In this document: positions 1 through 8,124 of the stretch, in pieces
How the letters are laid out: each line of letters opens with the position of its first letter
How positions within the stretch are numbered: position 1 is the stretch's first letter
Source of the DNA: a virus
Virus record (IMG/VR): IMGVR_UViG_3300039106_000120
Location: 18,207-47,516 of that record
Direction: 5' to 3' (one strand)
Length of the DNA stretch: 29,310 bases
Position numbers and translations under genes: made by a program
Notes under the pieces: model-generated
The model's database searches: none
The model's input: the letters and a program-made list of their open reading frames with translations, nothing else
Told to the model about the DNA's origin: nothing

Positions 1-39
1 GTGAGTGAGCAGGTTTCAGACCTAGCAAATTTTCAATAG
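1..39 (+). CDS. Tail assembly chaperone G-like, C-terminal end (partial)
   Basis: The first frame is open from base 1 and ends with TAG at 37-39, encoding only the last 12 residues of an upstream gene. Its position directly before a second short frame and then the tape measure gene matches lambda gpG, the chaperone that coats the tape measure protein during tail assembly. Too little is present to recognise the family by sequence, so the assignment rests on synteny and on the slippery heptamer next to its stop codon. Confidence 0.5.
   Translation: MSEQVSDLANFQ
27..33 (+). promoter_or_regulatory. Probable -1 ribosomal frameshift site (G to G-T fusion)
   Basis: The heptamer A AAT TTT lies in the canonical X XXY YYZ register relative to the upstream frame (codons aat 28-30 and ttt 31-33). 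It is one codon before the in-frame TAG at 37-39. A one-base slip continues at 33 with tca-ata-gaa-cag-atg, exactly the frame of the 45-413 gene, which is open from base 9 onward. Lambda G/GT uses the same arrangement with a different heptamer. I did not find a clear downstream pseudoknot by eye. Confidence 0.7.
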
Positions 40-44
40 AACAG

Positions 45-413
45 ATGGAACTAGTACTCAAGCAAATTGATTCATTTCTAAAGAACTCTGAGGTCTCTAT
101 GACTAAAGAGCAATATTTTGAAATGTGTCAAATGCTTGGGTCAGAACCATCAGATGAAGAAATTCCCGTTGAATTTGAAGATTTCCCACTAGAAGTACAA
201 GAAGCATATTTATTATATAATATAATATCTGATAACTGGGATACCATGTCAGGAACCTATTTAGGTAAAAACATGGTAGGGATTAAAGATATTATGGAAA
301 TATATGGAATTGAAGATGCAAGGCTAACTCTTCAATTAATTAATAGTATAGACTCTATAAGACGTACGATTATTAATAATAAGAGAGCCAGTAAAAACCA
401 GCCTACTAAATAA
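45..413 (+). CDS. Tail assembly chaperone T-like domain (frameshift extension)
   Basis: This 122-residue acidic protein has no transmembrane segment or signal peptide. It is probably the T-like half of a G-T fusion chaperone that recruits tail tube subunits to the tape measure protein. Position supports this: it lies between a G-like end and the tape measure gene, and its frame is entered by a -1 slip at 27-33. The ATG at 45 has no convincing ribosome binding site (upstream is tttcaatagaacag), so translation most likely enters at base 33 from the upstream frame rather than initiating here. A mid-protein stretch with MSGTYLGK resembles uncharacterised tail chaperones of other phages as I remember them. 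The last codons run into a terminator-like hairpin. The role is inferred from context more than sequence. Confidence 0.65.
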   Translation: MELVLKQIDSFLKNSEVSMTKEQYFEMCQMLGSEPSDEEIPVEFEDFPLEVQEAYLLYNIISDNWDTMSGTYLGKNMVGIKDIMEIYGIEDARLTLQLINSIDSIRRTIINNKRASKNQPTK

Positions 414-431
414 TATAGAGGCTGGTTTTTT
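393..431 (+). terminator. Rho-independent terminator or attenuator before tape measure gene
   Basis: AAAAACCAGCCT (393-404) pairs perfectly with AGGCTGGTTTTT (419-430), with a 14-base loop and a T run at the end. The stem begins inside the chaperone coding region and ends 16 bases before the tape measure start, so no promoter fits between. It probably works as a partial terminator that lowers tape measure expression relative to the chaperone. Confidence 0.8.
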
Positions 432-446
432 ATTAAGGAGAAGGAA

Positions 447-3400
447 GTGGCAGCAAATACCGTTAACGTGGGAATTAATGTTTCAGACAATGGAACAGTA
501 GCACAATTACAAAATAAACTAAAAAGTTTAAATAAAGAAATTAAATCAGTTAAAGATGCATTAAAACAAACTACTTCTGGTTCTGCTGGATATAATGGTC
601 CAGGAAAACAAGAGAACATTATGTATCGTAATGCTCGTGGTGTAGCTGGTACTGGTGGTGGAGATTCTCGTGATTTCGCAAAACAAGCACAAGGATTAGG
701 TGGTTTAGTACATGTATACGCTACATTTGCTGCAAATATATTTGCAGTAGGGGCAGCTTTTACTGCATTAAGTAAAGCCCAAGCAAATGCTAATATGTTA
801 GCATCCGCAGAATCATTATCTTCTACTCTAGGGGTTAATGTAAAAGTATTAGCATCTGATGTACAAAAACTAACTGGATATACACTATCATTCCAAGATA
901 GTATTAAAGCAGTAAACGTTGGTTTACAATCTGGAATTAGTTCAAAGAATTTAAAAGAGTTAGTAGTAATAGCTAAAGGTGCTGCTAACGTAATGGGTAG
1001 AGACGTAACTGATTCCATAGATCGTGTAATCAGAGGTACAGCTAAACAAGAACAAGAGATTTTAGATGAACTTGGTATTATTATTCGTTCAAAACAGGCT
1101 TGGGATGAGTATGCAAAATCTATTGGTAAATCTGGTGCAGAGGCTTTAACAGCATCAGAAAAACAAGAAGGATATACTAGAGCAGTTATTAAAGCAGGGC
1201 AAAAACAAAAAGAATTTGCTAACTTATTTGCAAATCCTTATGATAAATTATTAGCTTCAATAACAGAAGTTGGTAATACTATGTTATCTGCTGTAAATAC
1301 TATTTTTGGCCCAATCGCCAATTTTTTAGCTGGAAATAAGGCTGCAATCTTTTCAATTATTTCTGCCTTAACAGCTTTCCTATTAACTAAGGCTATACCC
1401 ACACTAAGAGTTATAGGTGATAACTTAGCTGAGGAAAGGGATAAAAATCTTGCTAACTCTAAAAGATTAGTAGATAGTTATGCTAAACAAGGTACATTAT
1501 TTAATGAAAAAGAACGTTCAAATATACAAAGTCAACTAGGTCAAAGTACTAAAGATTTTGATAGCTATGCAACAAAAGTAAAAGCAACCTTTGCTAGTAT
1601 TGCAAGTAGTGTCTCAAAAAGTAATATTGAATTAAGAAAATCATTAAAAATGGACCCAACAGAGTTAGGGTCAAATGCAGAGAAACTAACTAAACAGTTG
1701 GATAGATCTGTAAGAGGCTTAAGAGCAGCGGCATCCAATGCATCAGCTGGTACAGGCATCTTCAAAAATATGGGTGAAGATGTAAGAAAAGCCAAAGCAT
1801 TAGATCTAGAAAACCGTGCACTTGAGATAGAAAAACAAAGAGATAATTTATTAACAGGTGAACAGTCACATCTTAGTAAAATTAATAGTCAGTTACAAAC
1901 TAAAAATGCACTAGAAGCTAGGTATAATGCATTATTAGTAGAAGGTGGGGCAATTAGTGTAAAAGCTCAAGCAGCTATAGATGCAATTAATCTTAAAAGA
2001 GATCTAAGAACAAATACTTTAAACCAATCACAAAAATTTGCAGATGTTTTAAATAATCCAATATCTACAATCGGTGAGAAAACAAAAACATTTTTTGGCG
2101 GTTTTGGTCAAGCTGGTAAAGCGCCTTCAGTAGTAGGTGAAGAGGGTCCTCTACAACCTAAAAAAGTCAGTATGTTTAGTGCCGGGGTTGAAAAAGCCAC
2201 ATATGGCTTCCAAGCTTTAAGTCTTGCAGGTGAGGCAGTAATAGGTGTTCTAGGTAAAGTATTTATATGGTTTACTATTCTTACAACTGTATGGAGTGGA
2301 ATCGAAGCATTAGCCAAAGCAACAGGATTATGGACAGATAAAACATCTAAATTAGAGAGCGCTTCAAAAAATCTAACAGATGTATTAGATACTCAAAATA
2401 AAACTTTCGAAAAACAAAGAGAATTATTAACAGCAACAGACCTAGATACTTCCAGTTATATTACTAAATGGAAAATACTAGCTGAATCTTATGCACAAGC
2501 TACAGAAAAATTAAAAGAATTAAAAGTTGCACAAGACAGTATGGAAAAAGGTAATATAGTTGAAAAAACTGTAATGACATTAAACCCTTTCGGACAAAGC
2601 GAAATGGATAGAGCTTATCAGATAAAGCAACAGTTAGAAGAGACTTTGAAAAAACCAGGAATAAGTGTAGATAATAAAACAGAAATAAGAGCATATCTAG
2701 AAAGACAAAAGGTTGCTAGTACTTGGAATGGTCTTTTGAAGGAAGGTTTTGATATACTAATAAAAGTAAATTCAGAATCTGCAAATACAGCCGAAGCTAA
2801 TAAAGTGCTAATGAAATCATTTGAAGGTTTAGGTGATGCTGCTAATGAGGCATATGGTAAAGTTTTTGATAAAAAATTACATACAGGATTTGCAAGCGAA
2901 ATAGGAGAAACTTTAAATAAACAATTAATTTCTCCATTAGATAATTTAGTTGAACGATACAAGTCGGGTGCTGTTAGTCAAGAAGCATTTGCAAACGGTG
3001 TAGCAAGTTTTACATCAGAAATGGAAAAAGTAGGTCCAGGTCTTAAGTCCGCCCTACCAGCCTTCGAAGAATATCTTAAAGCATTAATAGTTTTTGAATC
3101 TATATTAAATACTATTAAAACTGCAAAACCAGGTGAAGATTTACAGGTTGCAACTACTAAAGCTGCTTCTGCTGCATTAAAAGCAATGGATGCAAAACCT
3201 TTTAAAGAAGCCTTCGCTAAATTACAAGACGCAAAAGCCGCATTAGATAAACAAACTAGAGTTTTAGAAGCACCTAAAGAGGCATCTAGATCAGGATTAT
3301 CTATAGCTGATAGAGCCGAAGCAAAAGCCTTAGCCGATAAAATTAAAGTAATTTCTGCAGAGATTAAAACTTCAGATGCACTATTAAAAGATGCTACTTC

Positions 3401-5429
3401 AATAAATAGTAGAATATCAGCAGTACGCGGATATAATACTGAACTAGAATTAATGAGTGTTAAACAACTAGAAACTTCTAAAGTAGAATTAGAGTATAGT
3501 AAAACTAAGAAAGAAGCTGAGCTAGACTACTTTAGAATTATTAAAGATGTTGGTTCTACTAAAGAGGCTAAAGCCGACGCATTAATTAATAAAACCGATA
3601 AATTAGCAGAAGCTAGTCAACAACAATCTTTAAGTTTAAAAGCAGTTAATGATGCATATAACTCTTCAGCAATAGATAACTATATTAAGAAAAATAATAT
3701 ACTATTAGAATTATTTAACGCCCAGATAAATTCAGCTGAAAAAATGTATAATAATTTAGATAAACTAGGTAAATTATCTAGTAAAGATAAAATTAATATA
3801 GATGCTGGTATAAGGGATGCTCGCGATACAGCAAAATTTAATACTGATATGGCTAATTTAGATGCTAAATACTTTGGAGCTGGAAATCAGCTTTCTTATG
3901 AGGTATATGCTACAGAAAGAGTTAGATTACAAAATGACTATAATGATAAACTAAGAGAAAGCGTAGATTTAAAAATAACCGAAGAAGAATTAGATCGCAG
4001 AAATAGACGTGAAGCTAGGTTAAATAATGAAATATCAGCAATACAGAGTATTATGGATATAGAAAGAGAACGTGGAGTTATATCTATTAAATATCTTAAT
4101 GAACGTATGGCTGCTGAAGAAGCTTTATTTAATGAAAAAATGGATCAAGCAGCAAATGACCCAGAAAAACAAAGAAACCTAGAGATCGAAAGAGGAAATA
4201 GACTATACAGAGAACAATTAGAATTATTAGAGGCTAGAAAACGTAATTTTTCTACTTTAAGTACTACTGACCAAGCTCAAACAGTTTATGACGAAGCAGC
4301 TAAACGTGCAAATGATTTTGCTGCAAATATGAAAGATACTGTAACTGGTGTTTTCGATGCAGTCTATTCAGGTATGGATGCAGCTATAGATGATATAACT
4401 ACTAAAATGATGAATGGTACTAAGATTAAACTAAAAGAAGTTTTAGATTTATTCCGTAATACAGTTGCAGAAGGTTTCAGAGAAATGGCAGCAGAACAGA
4501 TGAAATCTAGTGCTCGTAATATGATTAGAGATATTATGGGTAAGGTTTTACCTGGTGTAGATATGCGTAATAATGAAGAAAAAGCACTTGATTATGCTAA
4601 ACGTACTGCTGAAGCTGTTGAAAGACTTGCAGGAACTAGCCCAGAAGATACTTTAAAAGGTATTGCAGGTATGTTCGGAAAAGATGCTCCAGGTATGGAA
4701 GGTCAAACAGCTTTTAGTATGCTTCCTTTATCTGCAAAACTAGAATCTAATACTGGTTTCAATATGAACTCAGTACAGGATAATTTAGATAACGCTAAGT
4801 CATCGGCAGAGTATTTTGCAACTGCAACTGATGAAGCAGGAAATAGTTTATCAGCTTTAGGTGATTCAGTACCCTCTATATTTAGTGGAATATCAGATAG
4901 TTTTGGTAGTCTATTTGGTAGTGAAGGTATAGTAATGAATCTACTAGGTGGATTAGGTAGTGGCATCAGTGGAATATTCGATGGTATTATGGGAATGTTC
5001 TCTGGTGGTGGTGGATTTGATATTGGTGGTCTATTAAGCCAAGGTATGGATTTCTTAAGTTCATTCTCCTTTGCTAATGGTGGCATCATGTCAGAGTATG
5101 GCGCACTTAAGTTAAATAAATATGCTAGTGGTGGTATTGCAAATTCTCCACAAATGGCATTATTTGGCGAAGGTAGAATGAATGAAGCATATGTTCCTCT
5201 ACCAGATGGTCGTTCTATACCAGTAACTATGCAAGGTAATAATACTAGTGGCGGAAACGGTCCTATTAGTGTTGTTGTTAATGTAGATGCTAAAGGTAAC
5301 GCAGATTCTCAAACCACTGGTACTACTACAGCCCAAGATGCTAAACAACTAGGCTTAATTATCAGTAGTAAAGTTAGGGAAGAGATTGTAAATCAACAAC
5401 GTTCTGGTGGTTTATTAAATAAGAGGTAA
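447..5429 (+). CDS. Tail tape measure protein (lambda gpH type)
   Basis: This 1660-residue protein sets tail length and is ejected ahead of the DNA. It is mostly long alpha-helical, coiled-coil sequence rich in Ala, Lys, Glu and Ser. Two hydrophobic stretches (around residues 295-317 and 595-615) are typical of the membrane-active part of tape measure proteins. The C-terminal ~150 residues are Gly-rich, with a FANGGIMSEYG segment, then YASGGIANSP, then GEGRMNEAYVPLPDG; this matches the conserved C-terminus of lambda-family tape measures. The start is a GTG at 447, supported by an AAGGAG six bases upstream. At roughly 0.15 nm per residue the length predicts a tail of about 250 nm. A strong terminator follows the stop codon. 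Confidence 0.95.
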   Translation: MAANTVNVGINVSDNGTVAQLQNKLKSLNKEIKSVKDALKQTTSGSAGYNGPGKQENIMYRNARGVAGTGGGDSRDFAKQAQGLGGLVHVYATFAANIFAVGAAFTALSKAQANANMLASAESLSSTLGVNVKVLASDVQKLTGYTLSFQDSIKAVNVGLQSGISSKNLKELVVIAKGAANVMGRDVTDSIDRVIRGTAKQEQEILDELGIIIRSKQAWDEYAKSIGKSGAEALTASEKQEGYTRAVIKAGQKQKEFANLFANPYDKLLASITEVGNTMLSAVNTIFGPIANFLAGNKAAIFSIISALTAFLLTKAIPTLRVIGDNLAEERDKNLANSKRLVDSYAKQGTLFNEKERSNIQSQLGQSTKDFDSYATKVKATFASIASSVSKSNIELRKSLKMDPTELGSNAEKLTKQLDRSVRGLRAAASNASAGTGIFKNMGEDVRKAKALDLENRALEIEKQRDNLLTGEQSHLSKINSQLQTKNALEARYNALLVEGGAISVKAQAAIDAINLKRDLRTNTLNQSQKFADVLNNPISTIGEKTKTFFGGFGQAGKAPSVVGEEGPLQPKKVSMFSAGVEKATYGFQALSLAGEAVIGVLGKVFIWFTILTTVWSGIEALAKATGLWTDKTSKLESASKNLTDVLDTQNKTFEKQRELLTATDLDTSSYITKWKILAESYAQATEKLKELKVAQDSMEKGNIVEKTVMTLNPFGQSEMDRAYQIKQQLEETLKKPGISVDNKTEIRAYLERQKVASTWNGLLKEGFDILIKVNSESANTAEANKVLMKSFEGLGDAANEAYGKVFDKKLHTGFASEIGETLNKQLISPLDNLVERYKSGAVSQEAFANGVASFTSEMEKVGPGLKSALPAFEEYLKALIVFESILNTIKTAKPGEDLQVATTKAASAALKAMDAKPFKEAFAKLQDAKAALDKQTRVLEAPKEASRSGLSIADRAEAKALADKIKVISAEIKTSDALLKDATSINSRISAVRGYNTELELMSVKQLETSKVELEYSKTKKEAELDYFRIIKDVGSTKEAKADALINKTDKLAEASQQQSLSLKAVNDAYNSSAIDNYIKKNNILLELFNAQINSAEKMYNNLDKLGKLSSKDKINIDAGIRDARDTAKFNTDMANLDAKYFGAGNQLSYEVYATERVRLQNDYNDKLRESVDLKITEEELDRRNRREARLNNEISAIQSIMDIERERGVISIKYLNERMAAEEALFNEKMDQAANDPEKQRNLEIERGNRLYREQLELLEARKRNFSTLSTTDQAQTVYDEAAKRANDFAANMKDTVTGVFDAVYSGMDAAIDDITTKMMNGTKIKLKEVLDLFRNTVAEGFREMAAEQMKSSARNMIRDIMGKVLPGVDMRNNEEKALDYAKRTAEAVERLAGTSPEDTLKGIAGMFGKDAPGMEGQTAFSMLPLSAKLESNTGFNMNSVQDNLDNAKSSAEYFATATDEAGNSLSALGDSVPSIFSGISDSFGSLFGSEGIVMNLLGGLGSGISGIFDGIMGMFSGGGGFDIGGLLSQGMDFLSSFSFANGGIMSEYGALKLNKYASGGIANSPQMALFGEGRMNEAYVPLPDGRSIPVTMQGNNTSGGNGPISVVVNVDAKGNADSQTTGTTTAQDAKQLGLIISSKVREEIVNQQRSGGLLNKR

Positions 5430-5440
5430 ACCAATAAGAG

Positions 5441-5469
5441 GCAAGGATAATTTTTATCCTTGCTTTTTT
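5441..5469 (+). terminator. Rho-independent terminator after tape measure gene
   Basis: A perfect 10-bp stem, GCAAGGATAA (5441-5450) with TTATCCTTGC (5454-5463), a three-base T loop and a run of six T. It lies 12 bases after the tape measure stop codon. Confidence 0.92.
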
Positions 5470-5488
5470 ATTACCTATATGGTATACT
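5460..5488 (+). promoter_or_regulatory. Sigma70-type promoter with extended -10
   Basis: TATACT at 5483-5488 is preceded by TGG (extended -10). A weak -35, TTGCTT at 5460-5465, lies 17 bases upstream and overlaps the 3' half of the terminator. The downstream TTAAAAT and the ATCCTTG lead-in resemble the two stronger promoters at 18967 and 25040. It would restart transcription for the nuclease and the M-to-J genes. Confidence 0.65.
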
Positions 5489-5494
5489 TATTAA

Positions 5495-5578
5495 AATCGG
5501 TGAAAAGAGTTGCAATCTCTTCTACTTGCTTATACCTAGTAGATAGCCGACCTAATTATATTCGTATAAGGAATAACC
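5495..5578 (+). ncRNA. Structured 5' leader upstream of GIY-YIG nuclease
   Basis: Starting at the predicted transcription start, the RNA can fold as a three-way junction. The closing stem is TCGG (5497-5500) with CCGA (5547-5550). One hairpin is AAGAG/CTCTT (5505-5509 and 5517-5521) with loop TTGCAAT, and the other is CTACT/AGTAG (5522-5526 and 5538-5542). The ribosome binding site (aagga near 5568) lies downstream of it. The stems are short, so this is a hypothesis. I do not match it to a named riboswitch or ribozyme. Confidence 0.4.
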
Positions 5579-6373
5579 ATGACTACATGGACAAATGAAG
5601 AAATAAAATTAATAAAAGATTTTTATGCTATTGAAGGTAAAGATATTATTAATAGATTTAAAAATAGAACTATTAATAGTATATCCAAAAAAGCAAGTAG
5701 GTTGGGTATAAAATCAAATAATAACTATCCATTAGGGTGGTCAAAAGAAGAAATACAAATATTAAAAGAATTTTACCCTACTGAAGGTAGAACAATAAAA
5801 AATAGATTAAATAAAAGAACAGAAGCTACTATTCAGGTAAAAGCTAGCTCTTTGGGTATTTATTGTATAAACCCGTATACTACTAAATGTACAAATACTA
5901 CTTTTGATATTAAAAATAATACGAAATATATTAGGATAGGGGATTATTTAAATAATTATACACCTATACTATTTAAATGCCCAGAATGTAATAATATATG
6001 GAAAACTGCTCCAAGTAGAATATTATCTAAAAGAGGTTGTCCAACCTGTTCAAAAACAGGTTTCAATCCAAATATAGGGGCATATTTATATTTTATAAAA
6101 ATTAATACCCCCCACGATTGCTTTTTAAAAGTAGGTATTACTAATAAAATACCTACTTTACGGTATAAAGAATTTAAAGGTATAGTAACAGAAATACTCA
6201 CTATTAGGGGTAATGGCTCTTCTATATATAATTTAGAGCAAAAAATTCATAATAATTTTACACACTATATACCTGCAGATAAATTTTCTGGGTATACTGA
6301 GTGTTTTGGATTAGATTTAAAAGATATAATATTGGAGTATTTAAATGGCAGCAACTTTCCTATACACCCCTGA
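5579..6373 (+). CDS. GIY-YIG superfamily homing-type endonuclease
   Basis: This 264-residue protein is probably a free-standing homing endonuclease that makes a site-specific DNA break to copy its own gene into related phages. Two N-terminal Myb/SANT-like repeats (about 4-44 and 54-94) each start with W-T/S-x-E-E-I and end in a K-A-S-x-L-G-I type helix. A zinc ribbon follows with C134, C137, C154 and C157. A GIY-YIG-like nuclease domain occupies about 167-245, with YLYFIKI, KVGIT (184-188), R195, a likely catalytic E220 in LEQKIH, and GYTECF. The gene lies between the tape measure gene and gpM, where lambda has nothing, and its last 29 bases overlap the start of gpM. Upstream are an RBS (ataaggaataacc) and a structured leader. 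Nuclease activity and target site are inferred. Confidence 0.75.
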   Translation: MTTWTNEEIKLIKDFYAIEGKDIINRFKNRTINSISKKASRLGIKSNNNYPLGWSKEEIQILKEFYPTEGRTIKNRLNKRTEATIQVKASSLGIYCINPYTTKCTNTTFDIKNNTKYIRIGDYLNNYTPILFKCPECNNIWKTAPSRILSKRGCPTCSKTGFNPNIGAYLYFIKINTPHDCFLKVGITNKIPTLRYKEFKGIVTEILTIRGNGSSIYNLEQKIHNNFTHYIPADKFSGYTECFGLDLKDIILEYLNGSNFPIHP

Positions 6374-6686
6374 CAGAGGATTTAGTAAGACTACTAAACC
6401 TAGAGTATTACTTTATCAGTTCGGAGACGGATATGCACAAAGAACTGGCGATGGTATCAATAGTATGCCCTCAGTATATAACCTAACTTTTAACGGTAGG
6501 GATGTTACTACAGCCGAGGCTATAATAGCGTTTCTAGAGGCTACAGAAGGTAGAACATACTTCTTATGGACCCCAGTTGGAGAAGCCAATGAAATTAAAG
6601 TAATTGCCTCTGAGTGGACCATGGTACATGATTCTTCAATTTCAAGAAATATATCTGTAACATTTACACAGGTCTTTGACCTTTAG
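6345..6686 (+). CDS. M: Minor tail protein M (lambda gpM-like)
   Basis: The 113-residue protein is close to the 109 residues of lambda gpM, a tail tip component that joins after the gpJ/I/K/L initiator and tape measure complex. Shared features include VLLYQFGDGYAQR near residues 24-36 (lambda VRKVRFGDGYSQR), a FLxxxEG segment, and FLWTP around 70-74 followed by an IKV strand. The ATG at 6345 has GGAG about 8 bases upstream (tattggagtatttaa). The start lies inside the end of the upstream nuclease gene in another frame, consistent with a nuclease gene inserted immediately before M. gpL follows after an 8-base gap. Confidence 0.9.
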   Translation: MAATFLYTPDRGFSKTTKPRVLLYQFGDGYAQRTGDGINSMPSVYNLTFNGRDVTTAEAIIAFLEATEGRTYFLWTPVGEANEIKVIASEWTMVHDSSISRNISVTFTQVFDL

Positions 6687-6694
6687 GATAATTT

Positions 6695-7402
6695 ATGCCA
6701 TTAGACGCACCAGTTAGCATAACCTCCGAAATACAAAAATTAGACGCTAACGCACTCATAGAATTATATGAGTTAGATACTACTAAACGAGGTGGAGGAA
6801 TTTATTACTTCCATTCTGATGTTAATACACTTAATGCCAATGTAGTTTGGCAAGGTACAACCTATGTACCATTCCCTTTAGAGGCAACAGGTTTCGAAGC
6901 ATCTGGAGTAGGTAGCCAAGCAAGACCAAAATTACTACTAGCAAATATATCGGGTATGATAGGTGCTTTAACTATATCTATGAATGACTTAGTTGGGTGT
7001 AAGTTTACACGTAAACGTACCTTTGTTAAATATCTAGATGCAGTAAACTTCCCAAATGATATTAATCCATTGGCGGATAGTAATGCACATTTTCCAGATG
7101 ATATATATTATATTGATAGAAAAAGTAGAGAAGATAAGATACAAGTAGAATTTGAACTAGCTTCCGCTCTAGAACTTACAGGTGTTGTATTACCTCGTAG
7201 ACAGATAGTTGCACATTTATGTTCATGGAATTATAAAAGTGCTGAATGTGGGTATACTGGAACAAACTACTTCAATGAGTTTGATGAGCCCTGTACTTTA
7301 GTTAATGATAAGTGTGGGAAACGCTTGGGTTCTTGTGAGGCTAGATTTGGTAGTGATATTATACCTTTCGGAGGATTTCCAGCAGTTGGGTTAATACGAT
7401 AA
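6695..7402 (+). CDS. L: Minor tail protein L with Fe-S cluster cysteines (lambda gpL-like)
   Basis: The 235-residue protein matches lambda gpL in length (232) and pattern. It is a tail tip ring protein with a C-terminal domain that binds an iron-sulfur cluster in lambda. The N-terminal domain has the conserved VxWQGTTYVPFPLEATGFE-type strand pattern and SQARPKLLLAN. The C-terminal region has CSW (C176), ECGY (C185), KCGK (C207) and SC (C214). These spacings of 9, 22 and 7 nearly equal lambda's 9, 23 and 7, so the four ligands appear preserved; C200 is extra. The protein ends in a GGF motif like lambda's. The stop codon overlaps the K start (TAATG). The cluster itself is inferred from the lambda precedent. 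Confidence 0.92.
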   Translation: MPLDAPVSITSEIQKLDANALIELYELDTTKRGGGIYYFHSDVNTLNANVVWQGTTYVPFPLEATGFEASGVGSQARPKLLLANISGMIGALTISMNDLVGCKFTRKRTFVKYLDAVNFPNDINPLADSNAHFPDDIYYIDRKSREDKIQVEFELASALELTGVVLPRRQIVAHLCSWNYKSAECGYTGTNYFNEFDEPCTLVNDKCGKRLGSCEARFGSDIIPFGGFPAVGLIR

Positions 7403-8115
7403 TGACAATAGAAGAATTGATTGAGACACAAATATATTCTCATGCAGAAAAACAAGCACCAATAGAGGCTTGTGGTGTAGTTATACTACTAAAAGGTAGA
7501 TTAAGATATATACCATGTACTAATCAATTAAATAGTGAAGATCATTTTATTATTTCTCCAACTGATTATGCAAATGCAGAAGATTTAGGTGAGATAGTAT
7601 ATATAGTACATTCACACCCTAAATCATCTCCTAAACCTTCGGAAACAGATTTAACTAGTTTAGAATTAGATACTATACCTTGGATTATAGTTAATCCATT
7701 TTTAAAAGAATATACAATAACTAATCCATCTGGATATGTTCAACCACTAATAGGGAGAACTTATCATTATGGTGTAGTAGACTGCTATTCTATAGTTAGA
7801 GATTATTATAAAGAAAAATTTAATATAGATTTATTTAATTATATACGAAAAGATTTATGGTGGGAACAAGGTCAAGATCTATATAATGAGAGATTCCCAG
7901 AACAAGGATTTGAAGTTGTAACTGATGGTAGCGTACAAGTAGGTGACTTACTATTAATGAGAGTAGGCGCAAGTACTGAAAACCATGCTGCAATTTATAT
8001 TGGTAATAATAAAATATTACATCACCCAATGAATAGATTATCTTCAGAAGAGATATATGGTGGTTGGTGGCAAAAGATAACTAGTAAAGTAATAAGACAT
8101 AAATCACTTATGTAG
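7402..8115 (+). CDS. K: Tail assembly protein K: JAB protease plus NlpC/P60 domain
   Basis: The 237-residue protein has two domains like lambda gpK. The N-terminal JAB/MPN metalloprotease domain (about 1-100) has E22, the zinc motif H70-S-H72-P, S80 and D83 in PSETD. The C-terminal NlpC/P60 peptidase domain (about 115-235) has the catalytic C128 in GVVDCYS, H195 in NHAAIYIG and a third polar position at H207/H208. In lambda gpK acts in tail tip assembly and may hydrolyse peptidoglycan or process tip proteins. Both active sites look intact here. It overlaps L (TAATG) and is followed after 9 bases by the two I genes, whose ubiquitin-like domains are candidate partners for the JAB domain. Confidence 0.92.
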   Translation: MTIEELIETQIYSHAEKQAPIEACGVVILLKGRLRYIPCTNQLNSEDHFIISPTDYANAEDLGEIVYIVHSHPKSSPKPSETDLTSLELDTIPWIIVNPFLKEYTITNPSGYVQPLIGRTYHYGVVDCYSIVRDYYKEKFNIDLFNYIRKDLWWEQGQDLYNERFPEQGFEVVTDGSVQVGDLLLMRVGASTENHAAIYIGNNKILHHPMNRLSSEEIYGGWWQKITSKVIRHKSLM

Positions 8116-8124
8116 GGGGTATAA

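Noticed and set aside
45-47. ATG at 45 as an independent translation start
   Set aside because: No Shine-Dalgarno precedes it, and the frame is open upstream and reached by a canonical -1 slip. The coordinate is kept only to mark the gene.
332-1018. Reverse-strand frame of 228 codons over the start of the tape measure gene
   Set aside because: Antisense shadow of a well-supported gene, with no RBS and no recognisable protein pattern.
5495-5560. tRNA or tRNA-like gene
   Set aside because: Only three short stems form, with no T-loop GTTC motif, no 7-bp acceptor stem and no anticodon loop of the right shape.
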